Below are positions 32,834 through 41,485 of a stretch of 64,000 bases of DNA, in pieces. The position numbers were made by a program, and so were the translations under genes. The DNA comes from Thermanaerothrix sp034436175. Its GTDB lineage: Bacteria; Chloroflexota; Anaerolineae; Anaerolineales; Anaerolineaceae. Position 1 is the first letter of the stretch. Every line of letters starts with the position of its first letter. The notes beneath the pieces were generated by a model, which worked only from the letters and a program-made list of their open reading frames with translations, did no database searches and was not told where the DNA came from. Location: assembly GCA_964427505.1 (NCBI GenBank), contig CAYRUO010000001.1, positions 248,001-312,000 on the forward strand, given 5' to 3'.

Positions 32834-33730
32834 ATGCGCTTTTGGAATAACTATGTTCTGGTTTATTCGATTGAGGAAGCCTTACACGTCCTGAGTAGTG
32901 CTCCCGGGCCCGCCTTACCGGTAGCGGGTGGAACCGACCTGCTGTTGGAAATTCAGCAGGGCGAGCACGAGCCGGTTCACACGTTGGTTGACATCACACA
33001 TATCCCCGAACTGAAAAGGCTGGAAGAAAGTAAGGAATATCTCTTCATTGGAGCCGCGGTGCCGGTAAGCCGTATTGCCGAGTCACCGTTGGTGCGCCAT
33101 CATGCGTTGGCGGTAGCCGAGGCATGCGGTCAGATCGGCGGCCCACAGGTGCGCAACTCGGCCACTTTAGGCGGAAACGTAGCCCATGCTCTGCCGGCGG
33201 CAGATGGCATGATCGCTTTGCTCGCCCTGGATGCGCGGGCTGAGGTTGCCAGCCTGGAGGGGCGGCGCTTCGAGCCTTTGGAGAATCTCTTCAAAGGGCC
33301 GGGACAAACCGCATTGGATTTGCGGCGGGAGATCCTGATCGGGTTTCACGTCCCTCTACGCCGATCCTTGCAGGCCTCTGCCTTTGGGCGGGTGATGCGG
33401 CCCCAGGGTGTGGCGTTGCCGATCCTTAACACCGCGGTTTGGATCGAACGGGATGAGGATATCATCAAGGATATTCGGATCGCCATTGGCCCTTCAGGCC
33501 CGGTGCCGCGGCGTGCTGTAGCGGTGGAGGCTGTCTTTAAGGGGCGACGTTGTGAGGAAGAAACCTTTGCCTTAGCCCGACAGGTGATCCGTGAGACGAT
33601 TCGCTTTCGCAGTAGCCCTATGCGCGCCAGCGCGGAATATCGGTATCACCTGAGCGGTGTCTTATTGGAAGACGTAGTCACAAAAGCCTGGCAACGCACC
33701 CTGGAACCTTCGGTGGTGGAGGCGGTATGA
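32834..33730 (+). CDS. Molybdenum hydroxylase FAD-binding subunit (XdhB/CoxM-like)
   Basis: About 298 residues. PVAGGTDLLLEIQQG near residue 30 and ATLGGNVAHALPAADG near 110 are the two FAD-binding motifs of the CoxM/XdhB family. The subunit passes electrons from the [2Fe-2S] clusters to an acceptor such as NAD+. The ATG at 32834 gives the family N-terminus (MRFWNNYVLVYSIEEAL). It overlaps the next gene by 4 nt (ATGA). Together they make a two-gene xanthine-dehydrogenase-type enzyme. Confidence 0.9.
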   Translation: MRFWNNYVLVYSIEEALHVLSSAPGPALPVAGGTDLLLEIQQGEHEPVHTLVDITHIPELKRLEESKEYLFIGAAVPVSRIAESPLVRHHALAVAEACGQIGGPQVRNSATLGGNVAHALPAADGMIALLALDARAEVASLEGRRFEPLENLFKGPGQTALDLRREILIGFHVPLRRSLQASAFGRVMRPQGVALPILNTAVWIERDEDIIKDIRIAIGPSGPVPRRAVAVEAVFKGRRCEEETFALARQVIRETIRFRSSPMRASAEYRYHLSGVLLEDVVTKAWQRTLEPSVVEAV

Positions 33731-36531
33731 ACGAGCGGTTACATTTATGGGTAAATGGGCAGGAAGTGGATCTGCCCATCGTGCCGGGGGAGATGCTCTC
33801 GGACTTGTTGCGGTATCGCCTAGGGTTAACCGGCACCAAAATCGGCTGTAATGAAATGGAATGCGGCGCGTGCACGGTGTTGGTGGATGGGGAGCCGGTG
33901 CTCTCGTGTTCCTATCCGGCGGCACGCGTGCAGGGCAAACATGTTCTAACGATTGAAGGTCTGGCCAAGACAGTCGAACTGGGGCAAAAGACGCCCACAG
34001 AAGAAGCACTTCATCCCCTCCAGGAGGCCTTTATCCAATATGGCGCGTTGCAGTGCGGCTTCTGTACCCCGGGCCAGATCATGACCTCTTATGCCCTGCT
34101 TTTGCGCAATCCTGAGCCCAGTGATGAGGATATCAAAACGGCGCTTAAGGATACATTATGCCGCTGTGGGGCTTATCCGGCCATTCTTCAGGCCATCAAG
34201 GCGGCGGCTAAGGCAATGAAAACTGGCACACCAGTAGAGGCGCCGCAGATTCCCCCCGCCGCGAAACCGGGCAAATATGTGGGCAACGTTCACCCGCGCC
34301 CTGATGCCGTGGCCAAGGTCACCGGACGGGCAAAATACACCGATGACCTGCAGTTCGAGGGGATGCTCCATGCCCGTGTCAAGCGGGCAATGGTGCCCTC
34401 GGCTATCGTCAAGCGCATTGATGTGAGCAAAGCCAAAGCCTTGCCCGGTGTGGCGGCGGTCTTAACGGCAGAGGATATCCCGGGTGAACGCAACCACGGG
34501 TTGGTGATTTACGATTGGCCGATTATGGTAGGGGTAGGAGAACGGGTGCGTTATGTAGGGGACGCCATTGCGATAGTGGCCGCTGAAACGCGTGAGATTG
34601 CGACCCAGGCGCTGGATCTCATCGAGGTGGAATTTGAGCCTTTGCCCGTGGTCACCGACCCGGTGCAGGCCGCCCAACCGGATGCACCCAAGATCCATCC
34701 TAATGGCAATCTGCTTAAGCACATCAAGGTGCGCAAGGGAGATGTTGAGCAGGGGTTTGCCGAGGCAGATGTGATCCTTGAGCACACGTTTTATACTCCA
34801 ATGCATGATCATGCTTTTTTGGAGCCGGAGTGTAGCATTGCTCGCCCGACCCCGGATGGGCGGATGGAAGTATATGTGGGCTCTCAGATCCCCTATGCAG
34901 ACCGCCAGCAGATTGCCCGTGCGTTGGGCTGGCCAGAGTCGCGGGTACATGTGATCGGCCAATTGATGGGGGGCGGCTTTGGCGGTAAGGAAGATATTGC
35001 GGGGCAAATCCACGCCGCACTTTTGGCCCATGCCACCGGACGACCGGTTAAATTGCTCTTTGACCGCCACGAGTCGCTCATTGTCCATCCCAAGCGTCAT
35101 GCGACCCAGATCCGGGTTAAGGTGGGCGCAAAATCAGATGGGCGGCTGACAGCCGTAGAAACCGAACTTTATGGCGATACCGGGGCTTATGCCTCGTTAG
35201 GTGAAAAGGTGATGACCCGCGCGACTACGCATTCTTCCGGGCCGTATGAGATCCCTAACGTTAAGGCGGATTGCTACGCCATGTACACGAATAATCCTCC
35301 CGCCGGTGCATTCCGTGGTTTTGGGGTGATGCAATCGGCGTTTGCCATTGAGAGCATCATGGATATGCTGGCCGAACGCTTGGGGATAGATCCGGTTGAG
35401 TTACGGCGCAAGAATGCGTTGCGGGTTGGCAGTGTTACCAATACCGGCCAGGTGCTGCGCCAGAGTGTGGGTTTGTTAGAGTGTATCGAAAAGGTTGAGG
35501 CAGAAATGCGCCGCTTGGGTGGCCCCAATCCTTTTGCGCCCAAACCGGTGCCGGGTGCACCGCATTTAGTGCGGGCGTGGGGATTTGCCGTGGGCTATAA
35601 GAACACCGGTCTTGGGGGTGGCGCGCCGGATAAGGCCGGGGCGGAAGTGGAACTGCGCCGTGATGGGACGTTCCAAGTGCGCACGTCTTCGGCGGAACTG
35701 GGGCAAGGGCTGCCTACGGTGTTGCAGTTAATCGCCGCTGAAGAATTAAACCAATCGCCCAAACGCATTGATGTGCTTCTAATGGATACCGATTTGACGC
35801 CGGACGGTGGGCCGACGACGGCCTCGCGTCAGACCTTTGTGACCGGAAATGCGGTACGCTACGCGGCACGTGCACTGAAGGAATTGCTAACTAGTGAACT
35901 CTCTGAGCGCTATGATGTGCCCCCGGAACAAATCCGCTTCGTTGAGGGGTTGGCTCAGATCAATGGTCACACGCTGTCTTTGCAACAGGTGGCGGAGGAA
36001 ATGCTGGCGAGTGGCCGGCCCCCGGTCACGTCCTACACTTATTGGGCGCCCGCAACGCGTCCATTGGGTGAAGGTGGGGATATGCACTTTGCCTTCTCGT
36101 TTGCGGCGCAGGCAGCGGAGGTGGAGGTCAATACCCGCACTGGCGAGGTCAGAGTATTGCGCATGATCATCGCCAATGATGTAGGGTATGCCATCAATCC
36201 CCTGGGCTTGCGCGGACAGATTGAGGGTGGTGCGATTATGGGCATTGGTCACACCCTAACCGAAAACTTTATCGTCAAGGACGGGCATGTTGTGACGGAT
36301 CGGCTGGCACGCTACCGCACGCCTTCCATTGTGCACACCCCTGAGATCATCTCGTTTGTCGTAGAGCATCCTGTAGAAGAGGGCCCCTATGGCGCCAAAG
36401 GGGTGGGGGAGATCGTATTGATCCCAACCCCAGCGGCCATCACGAATGCTATTTACAACGCGGTGGGTGTGCGGGTGGATCGCTTGCCGGTGGATCAAGA
36501 AATGATTTGCAAGGCGCTTAACAAATGTTAG
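33727..36531 (+). CDS. Xanthine-dehydrogenase-type enzyme: fused [2Fe-2S] and Mo-binding subunit
   Basis: A 934-residue fusion. Residues 1-170 are the iron-sulfur part: plant-type [2Fe-2S] ligands GCNEMECGACTVLVDG and LSC, then a second cluster in QCGFCTPG and CRCGAY. The rest binds the molybdopterin-cytosine-type cofactor: LMGGGFGGKE, AFRGFGVMQ, AELGQGLPTVLQ and the catalytic glutamate near GAKGVGE at the C-terminus. The usual separate XdhA and XdhC genes are thus one polypeptide. The substrate may be a purine, judged from the transporter upstream; aldehyde or nicotinate-type substrates remain possible. It overlaps the FAD-subunit gene by 4 nt. Confidence 0.9.
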   Translation: MNERLHLWVNGQEVDLPIVPGEMLSDLLRYRLGLTGTKIGCNEMECGACTVLVDGEPVLSCSYPAARVQGKHVLTIEGLAKTVELGQKTPTEEALHPLQEAFIQYGALQCGFCTPGQIMTSYALLLRNPEPSDEDIKTALKDTLCRCGAYPAILQAIKAAAKAMKTGTPVEAPQIPPAAKPGKYVGNVHPRPDAVAKVTGRAKYTDDLQFEGMLHARVKRAMVPSAIVKRIDVSKAKALPGVAAVLTAEDIPGERNHGLVIYDWPIMVGVGERVRYVGDAIAIVAAETREIATQALDLIEVEFEPLPVVTDPVQAAQPDAPKIHPNGNLLKHIKVRKGDVEQGFAEADVILEHTFYTPMHDHAFLEPECSIARPTPDGRMEVYVGSQIPYADRQQIARALGWPESRVHVIGQLMGGGFGGKEDIAGQIHAALLAHATGRPVKLLFDRHESLIVHPKRHATQIRVKVGAKSDGRLTAVETELYGDTGAYASLGEKVMTRATTHSSGPYEIPNVKADCYAMYTNNPPAGAFRGFGVMQSAFAIESIMDMLAERLGIDPVELRRKNALRVGSVTNTGQVLRQSVGLLECIEKVEAEMRRLGGPNPFAPKPVPGAPHLVRAWGFAVGYKNTGLGGGAPDKAGAEVELRRDGTFQVRTSSAELGQGLPTVLQLIAAEELNQSPKRIDVLLMDTDLTPDGGPTTASRQTFVTGNAVRYAARALKELLTSELSERYDVPPEQIRFVEGLAQINGHTLSLQQVAEEMLASGRPPVTSYTYWAPATRPLGEGGDMHFAFSFAAQAAEVEVNTRTGEVRVLRMIIANDVGYAINPLGLRGQIEGGAIMGIGHTLTENFIVKDGHVVTDRLARYRTPSIVHTPEIISFVVEHPVEEGPYGAKGVGEIVLIPTPAAITNAIYNAVGVRVDRLPVDQEMICKALNKC

Positions 36532-36556
36532 AAAAATAATGGCCAATGCAATGTGG

Positions 36557-36585
36557 GCGGGTCAGGCTCAAACCTGACCCGCTTT
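36557..36585 (+). terminator. Terminator-like hairpin after the XDH operon
   Basis: GCGGGTCAGG (36557-36566), 6-nt loop, CCTGACCCGC (36573-36582) followed by TTT. The T tract is short, so termination efficiency is uncertain. It lies 25 nt after the stop codon. Confidence 0.65.
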
Positions 36586-36698
36586 GCGTTAGTCATCCCA
36601 GAGTTGGGGATGTGTACAACCTTGGTCACCTTGATGTCCGGCTCAAGAGGGTAGAATCTTTCTGCACGGCATCTAATCTTGAGAGCGGATATTATTGG

Positions 36699-37856
36699 AT
36701 GGAAACGTACGATTATGTCATCCTTGGGGCAGGCGCGGCGGGGCTTTCGCTGGCTTATCACATGGTGCAAAGCCCGCTCAGGGATCGGCGTATCCTGATT
36801 GTGGATAGAGAAGAGAAAACCCGTAATGATCGCACCTGGTGTTTTTGGAGCCCCTATCCCACGGTATTTGAGCCGATTTATTTTCATTCTTGGCCGCGGT
36901 TGAGCGTGATCCATTGGAAAGAACAACTAGACCTGGTTCTGGGCGGTTATACCTACCATATGATCCGCGGCGCAGATTATTATCGGTTTATCCTCTCCGA
37001 ATTGAGCAAACATGCTAATGTGACATTTATACAGGGGGAGATTGAGGTGGTCGCTCAGGATGCGGATGGGGTCACGGTGCAGGTTGGAAGGCGTGCGTAC
37101 CGGGGTCGGTGGGGCTTTGACAGCACGTTTTCATCCTCGTCCTGGGAGCGTCAAACCCGGCGCTACCATTATCTCTGGCAGCATTTTAAGGGATGGGTGA
37201 TCGAAACCGATCGAGCCATCTTTGACCCAGGCCAGGGAACGCTGTTTGATTTTCGCACCCCGCAGAACGGCGCCATGCGGTTTATGTACGTCCTGCCCTG
37301 GAGCACAAACCAGGCTCTGGTAGAATATACCCTCTTCTCTGCCGCGCTTTTGGACGATCAGGCCTATGATGAGGCTCTGCGTATGTATCTCGAAGAGGTG
37401 CTCCGGGTGCAGGGCTATCGCGTCCTCGAGCAGGAACGAGGAATCATCCCGATGACCGATCATCCTTTTGTGCGGAGGGTTGGGCAACGCGTTCTCAATA
37501 TCGGTACCAAGGGCGGGTTGGTTAAGCCTTCTAGCGGCTACGCGTTTATGCGCATCCAGGCGGATAGCGCGGCCATTGTCCGTTCACTGATGACCTATGA
37601 TCATCCCTTTGCGCTTCCCCGAGCGCCCAGGCGATTTCATATCTTTGATCGGATTATGCTCCAGGTCATGTCGCGAAACGGTGATCGCATGGCGGATATC
37701 TTTATGCAGTTGTTCCGCAATAATCCGGCTCCCAGAATCTTTCGCTTCCTAGATGAGCAAGCCGGTTGGGGGGAATGTTTGCAAGTGCTGGCTTCTTTGC
37801 CGCCCGGGCCATTTTTACGCGCATTGTGGCAGGTATATATTGCACAACGGCTCTAG
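36699..37856 (+). CDS. crtY: Lycopene beta-cyclase, CrtY/LcyB type
   Basis: A 385-residue flavoprotein-like enzyme converting lycopene to beta-carotene. METYDYVILGAGAAGLSLAYHM is the dinucleotide-binding start. RNDRTWCFWSPYP is the signature of bacterial CrtY cyclases, and MTDHPFVRRVGQRVLNIGTKGGLVKPSSGYAFMRI matches the family C-terminal half. The cyclase motif in the middle, normally FLYCLPLSP-like, is replaced by FMYVLPWSTNQALVEYT. No other carotenoid gene is nearby. The ATG at 36699 was chosen by homology with the nucleotide-binding start. Confidence 0.82.
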   Translation: METYDYVILGAGAAGLSLAYHMVQSPLRDRRILIVDREEKTRNDRTWCFWSPYPTVFEPIYFHSWPRLSVIHWKEQLDLVLGGYTYHMIRGADYYRFILSELSKHANVTFIQGEIEVVAQDADGVTVQVGRRAYRGRWGFDSTFSSSSWERQTRRYHYLWQHFKGWVIETDRAIFDPGQGTLFDFRTPQNGAMRFMYVLPWSTNQALVEYTLFSAALLDDQAYDEALRMYLEEVLRVQGYRVLEQERGIIPMTDHPFVRRVGQRVLNIGTKGGLVKPSSGYAFMRIQADSAAIVRSLMTYDHPFALPRAPRRFHIFDRIMLQVMSRNGDRMADIFMQLFRNNPAPRIFRFLDEQAGWGECLQVLASLPPGPFLRALWQVYIAQRL

Positions 37857-37867
37857 CGGCTAGAGCC
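37849..37867. terminator. Palindrome over the two convergent stop codons
   Basis: GGCTCTAG, CGG, CTAGAGCC: an 8-bp stem with a 3-nt loop. The TAG of the lycopene cyclase gene and the TAG of the ydcF gene (minus strand) both lie in the stem. No T run; possible bidirectional mRNA 3' end. Confidence 0.5.
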
Positions 37868-38651
37868 ACCCTTGAAAGCGATAAATCAGCATGCCCAAGT
37901 ACTCTTTGAGACTGCTAGTGGTCAAGCCCAAGTTATCGGCAGTGGGTAGCAGGTTGATGATCAGGCTGGGTAGATCGAACTGCCAGAGTTCGCGCCAGGT
38001 GTTTTCGGTCACGTTGTAATCGGTTGGGGCGGGGATGACCTCAAAACCCTGATGCTTAAATAGCGCCACCGAGCGCGGCATGTGCTGGGCAGAAGTGACC
38101 AAAATGATGCGATGAACGCCCTTTTGGCGCAGGATTTCAGCCGAAAAGACGGCATCTTCATGGGTGTTCTGTGAGCGGGGCTGTAGCCATAAGGCTTCTG
38201 AGGGAATGCCCATGAGTGCCATGAGGTCGGCCATCTCTTCTGCCGGTGTACTACCGCGCTGGCTAAGCCAGGTGATATAGCCGCCGCTGAGCAAGATATA
38301 GGGTGCTTTTCCTTGTTTATAAAGGCGGGCGGCGAAGAGAACGCGGTCGCCGGCGCCGTTGACTTCCACAAACAGGCGGGGGTAAGAGGGGGCTTCGGTG
38401 CCGCCGCCCAGGACGACAATTGCCTCAGCCTGAGGAATATCCTTCGGTGGCAAGTAGCGCCATTCGAGGGAACGCGCCAAACTGTAGGCAACCCAGCGGT
38501 TACCGCCTAGCCAGAGAAGAATAAGTGCGCCGGATATCAGAAATTGTTTATTACGCCCGGATGAACGCATTAGTGCCAGGACTAAAAGCACACATGCCAA
38601 TCCAAGCGGGTAAACAAAAAGGGGCAGGAATTTTGACAGGAAGACAAACAT
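37860..38651 (-). CDS. YdcF/ElyC-family envelope protein (DUF218)
   Basis: A 263-residue protein. Two N-terminal transmembrane segments (about residues 8-26 and 37-52) are followed by the DUF218 domain: AEAIVVLGGG, APYILLSGGY, LQPRSQNTHEDAVFSAEIL and IILVTSAQHMPRSVALFKHQGF. These match SanA/ElyC/YdcF proteins, linked to envelope integrity and undecaprenyl carrier metabolism in other bacteria; the exact reaction is unclear. It converges on the lycopene cyclase with only 3 nt between stops. Confidence 0.85.
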   Translation of the reverse strand: MFVFLSKFLPLFVYPLGLACVLLVLALMRSSGRNKQFLISGALILLWLGGNRWVAYSLARSLEWRYLPPKDIPQAEAIVVLGGGTEAPSYPRLFVEVNGAGDRVLFAARLYKQGKAPYILLSGGYITWLSQRGSTPAEEMADLMALMGIPSEALWLQPRSQNTHEDAVFSAEILRQKGVHRIILVTSAQHMPRSVALFKHQGFEVIPAPTDYNVTENTWRELWQFDLPSLIINLLPTADNLGLTTSSLKEYLGMLIYRFQGWL

Positions 38652-38858
38652 GATCAGCCCTTATTCTCGGATCGTTCTGAGCCTTGATTGTAACCGAAAT
38701 CGGTGACGGATGTGGATTTGGGACGGTCGAGAGAGAAAATCTGCGGTAAAATCTAAGCCAATGGATTGGGTTTTGAAGTATAATAATTTTGTGTAAATTT
38801 TCACGAGCGATTACAGGGTACTTACCCTAATCTTAGGTCGGAAAGGAGAGGTGCTACA

Positions 38859-39611
38859 ATGGAAAATCTGGTACTCGTCCGTCACGGGCAGAGCGTTTGG
38901 AATATGGAAAACCGCTTTACCGGTTGGACCGATGTTGACCTGACCGAGCAGGGGAAGGAAGAGGCACGTTGGGCAGGGCGCCAGTTGCTGGCGGAGAAGT
39001 TTGAGTTTGATATTGCGTTCACCTCGGTGCTAAAGCGCGCCATTCGCACCCTGTGGATCATTCTGGATGAGATGGACCTGATGTATTTGCCCTATGAAAT
39101 TGCCTGGCAGTTGAATGAACGGCACTACGGGGCGCTGCAGGGTTTGAACAAAGCCGAGATGACCCTCAAGTATGGAAAAGAGCAAGTCCATCTCTGGCGC
39201 CGCAGTTACGATGTTCCTCCGCCACCTCTCGATTGGGATGACCCGCGGCATCCTCGCTTCGACCCGCGCTACAAGCATGTGGACCCCAAACTGCTACCGG
39301 CATGCGAATCCCTCAAGATGACCCTTGAGCGCGTTTTGCCTTACTGGCACGAGAAGATTGCTCCGCGCCTTCAGGCGGGTCAGCGTGTGTTGATCGTGGC
39401 ACATGGGAACAGTCTGCGAGCGTTGGTGAAATACCTGGATAACATTTCCGACCAAGATATTCCTGAACTCAACATTCCCACCGGTATTCCATTAGCCTAT
39501 TCGCTAGATAAAGACCTCAAGGTCATTTCGCGGCGTTACTTGGCCGATGAGGAGACCGTGCGCGCCGCGGCGGAAGCCGTGGCTAAGCAAGCCGAAGCCA
39601 AACAGCAGTAA
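38859..39611 (+). CDS. gpmA: 2,3-bisphosphoglycerate-dependent phosphoglycerate mutase
   Basis: A 250-residue glycolytic enzyme. The catalytic histidine (residue 9) is in LVLVRHGQSVWNMENRFTGW, VDLTEQG follows, and the second histidine is in VLIVAHGNSLRALVKYLD. WQLNERHYGALQGLNK and YDVPPPPLDWDDPRH are typical of GpmA. It interconverts 3- and 2-phosphoglycerate. GGAAAGGAG precedes the ATG by 9-10 nt. A TATAAT at 38779-38784 may belong to its promoter. A clear terminator follows. Confidence 0.96.
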   Translation: MENLVLVRHGQSVWNMENRFTGWTDVDLTEQGKEEARWAGRQLLAEKFEFDIAFTSVLKRAIRTLWIILDEMDLMYLPYEIAWQLNERHYGALQGLNKAEMTLKYGKEQVHLWRRSYDVPPPPLDWDDPRHPRFDPRYKHVDPKLLPACESLKMTLERVLPYWHEKIAPRLQAGQRVLIVAHGNSLRALVKYLDNISDQDIPELNIPTGIPLAYSLDKDLKVISRRYLADEETVRAAAEAVAKQAEAKQQ

Positions 39612-39630
39612 GGATGACGGCAAGTCAAGC

Positions 39631-39663
39631 AAGGACGAGGTATCGTGCCTCGTCCTTTTTATT
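39631..39663 (+). terminator. Rho-independent terminator of gpmA
   Basis: AAGGACGAGG (39631-39640), 7-nt loop, CCTCGTCCTT (39648-39657), then TTTATTTT. The stop codon of the convergent yigZ gene (39659-39661) sits inside the T-rich tail. Confidence 0.88.
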
Positions 39664-40285
39664 TTATTGGAACAATACGCTCTACATTCTCTTCCAAGAT
39701 GGTTACCCGGGCTTGACCACGCGTGCTGGTTTCGATGAACCCCAGAAAAGAGGTGAGGTTATCGTGGGGAATGGCCAGGTTGAGGTGTACATCGGTTGTG
39801 AATTCTCTGGCTAGAAGATGAGCGTTGAAGTGGGGCAGTTGCTTTTCAACGTAATCATACCAGGAGTAGGGGATACCAATGCTGAGGATGGTGACGTGCA
39901 TTTTCTGCCCCAGAATCGCAGTCTCCAGAACCTGAAGGGCGGCCTCACGGTAGGCGCGCGCCAAACCGGCCGTGCCCAATTTGACGCCGCCGAAATAGCG
40001 GGTTACGATCAAAACCGCGTCTTCCACCTCACGGGATTTCAACGCCTGTAATATAGGGCGACCGGCTTTGCCCCCGGGCTCGCCGTCATCAGAGGAATGT
40101 TCCTGATGGAAAGCGCCGCCCAAAACATACGCGTAAGGATGGTGAGAAGCCCCTGGGAATTCGGTACGTATCTTGGCCAGGACCGTGCGCACCTCGCTTT
40201 CGGAATGAACGGGGTAGAGCGAGGCAATGAAGCGGGATTTCAAAACCACCAAATGAGCGCGAGCCGGCTCAAGCGGCACCCACAT
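39659..40285 (-). CDS. YigZ/IMPACT-family protein
   Basis: A 208-residue protein. The UPF0029/IMPACT N-terminal domain is clear: LKSRFIASLYPV, ASHHPYAYVLGG, SSDDGEPGGKAGRPIL and VTRYFGGVKLGTAGLARAY. A C-terminal DUF1949-like ferredoxin-fold part ends the protein. Related proteins regulate the translation stress response in eukaryotes; the bacterial role is uncertain. The start overlaps the end of the upstream glycosyltransferase-like gene by 17 nt, so they form one operon. Confidence 0.9.
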   Translation of the reverse strand: MWVPLEPARAHLVVLKSRFIASLYPVHSESEVRTVLAKIRTEFPGASHHPYAYVLGGAFHQEHSSDDGEPGGKAGRPILQALKSREVEDAVLIVTRYFGGVKLGTAGLARAYREAALQVLETAILGQKMHVTILSIGIPYSWYDYVEKQLPHFNAHLLAREFTTDVHLNLAIPHDNLTSFLGFIETSTRGQARVTILEENVERIVPIK

Positions 40286-41381
40286 GGCTCACCCCTAATT
40301 GTTCGAGGATGAAGGAGGCAATCTGCGTGGCGCCGTTGGGGGAAATGGAGCGCGAATCGCGGCGGGGCAACGCCAGTAACACCGGTAAATGTTTGACCCA
40401 GGTACCGTCCAAAAACTCAGAGGTGGGGATGGGAACGGAGGGCATATTCTGGCGAATGAACTCAGCCAAGGACGCCGATTCACGGAAGTGCTCACGGATG
40501 GCGTAACCGAATGGGATGCCGGCGTGATAGGTCTCTGCAATGGTGCTATATCCCACCTTACCGATGACGGCGTCACTGGCGAAGAGCAAATCGGGGTGAT
40601 AAAAACCACTGCGGTGTGGTAGAAGGACCAAGTTCTCGTCACGTGTCGGATGATCAGCACTTCCAGGGATGATGAAGGTTGCTTCTGGGTATCGCTTAAG
40701 CGCCGTGAGAGCGTTATAGCGGTGTTCGATGCCTCCCATAGTGATCAGCACGGTAGGGGCATTGGCAGGGATATTCAAGTGAGCACGGATCTCGGCGCGT
40801 GAATGTTTGGGTCTGCGGCTGACCGGTGGCGTGCGGAGATGACAGGGGCGCAGTTCACATACCGGAATGGTCTGAAGGTGATAACTGGCACGCGAGAACC
40901 AGACACGAAAGTGTTCAATGAGGGGGGCAAATTGGGGCTCTTGATCCAAATAACCTTCAAGGATCCAATCCCAGGTGAAGTTCTCGATCAGGAAAGACGG
41001 CAATCCGGCTTTCTCGGCTACCGCAATGCCCAGTGGCGCGATGTCGCAGAGCACGGCCTGACAACCCAGTTCGCATACTTGCTCACTCAGAAGTTTGACC
41101 TCATCCGGTGGGAAGGGGAGGCGTTGTGAAAGCAAGGCAAGAGTCGCCGAGAGGTCTTCCTCCCAGGGGGTGCGTTGGACGATACCGGTGTCCACAGGGT
41201 AAGCGTGATAGGTGAAACCATCGCCCAGCGTATCGGCAAAGAACCACGGCGGCACATGGGTGAAGATATGAAAGTGAGACTCGGGGTGAAAAGTTTTTAT
41301 TCCTTCCATGACCGCTGCGGCGCGAGCGGCATGGCCGAATCCGTGGGAAGAAACGAAATAAGCCAGCCTCAGTGAAGCCAT
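40269..41381 (-). CDS. Glycosyltransferase-like protein (GT-B fold)
   Basis: A 370-residue protein. It starts LRLAYFVSSHGFGHAARAAAV, the glycine-rich first strand seen in MurG-like and arabinokinase N-terminal domains. The second half has VLITMGGIEHRYNAL, then SDAVIGKVGYSTIAETYHAGIPF, matching the donor-binding part of GT-B enzymes. No sugar-kinase domain follows, so it is not an arabinokinase. The donor, acceptor and pathway are unknown. Confidence 0.75.
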   Translation of the reverse strand: MASLRLAYFVSSHGFGHAARAAAVMEGIKTFHPESHFHIFTHVPPWFFADTLGDGFTYHAYPVDTGIVQRTPWEEDLSATLALLSQRLPFPPDEVKLLSEQVCELGCQAVLCDIAPLGIAVAEKAGLPSFLIENFTWDWILEGYLDQEPQFAPLIEHFRVWFSRASYHLQTIPVCELRPCHLRTPPVSRRPKHSRAEIRAHLNIPANAPTVLITMGGIEHRYNALTALKRYPEATFIIPGSADHPTRDENLVLLPHRSGFYHPDLLFASDAVIGKVGYSTIAETYHAGIPFGYAIREHFRESASLAEFIRQNMPSVPIPTSEFLDGTWVKHLPVLLALPRRDSRSISPNGATQIASFILEQLGVSHVGAA

Positions 41382-41426
41382 TCTGTGATCACCTATTAGG
41401 ATTGTGATGGCTCAATTTTACCTGAT

Positions 41427-41465
41427 ATAGCGTTGAAACCCCGTTCGATGGGGTTTCAACGCTAT
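41427..41465 (-). terminator. Perfect 16-bp hairpin after the phosphorylase operon
   Basis: ATAGCGTTGAAACCCC (41427-41442), 7-nt loop, GGGGTTTCAACGCTAT (41450-41465). It lies 20 nt after the pgmB stop on the minus strand. There is no T tract on either side, so it may end transcription weakly or stabilise the mRNA 3' end. Confidence 0.6.
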
Positions 41466-41485
41466 GAGGAGGAAGAAGCCAGTGT

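Noticed and set aside
36546..36698. Longer N-terminus for the lycopene cyclase
   Set aside because: The extra 51 residues overlap the terminator-like hairpin and lack similarity; the FAD motif sits at the N-terminus from ATG 36699.
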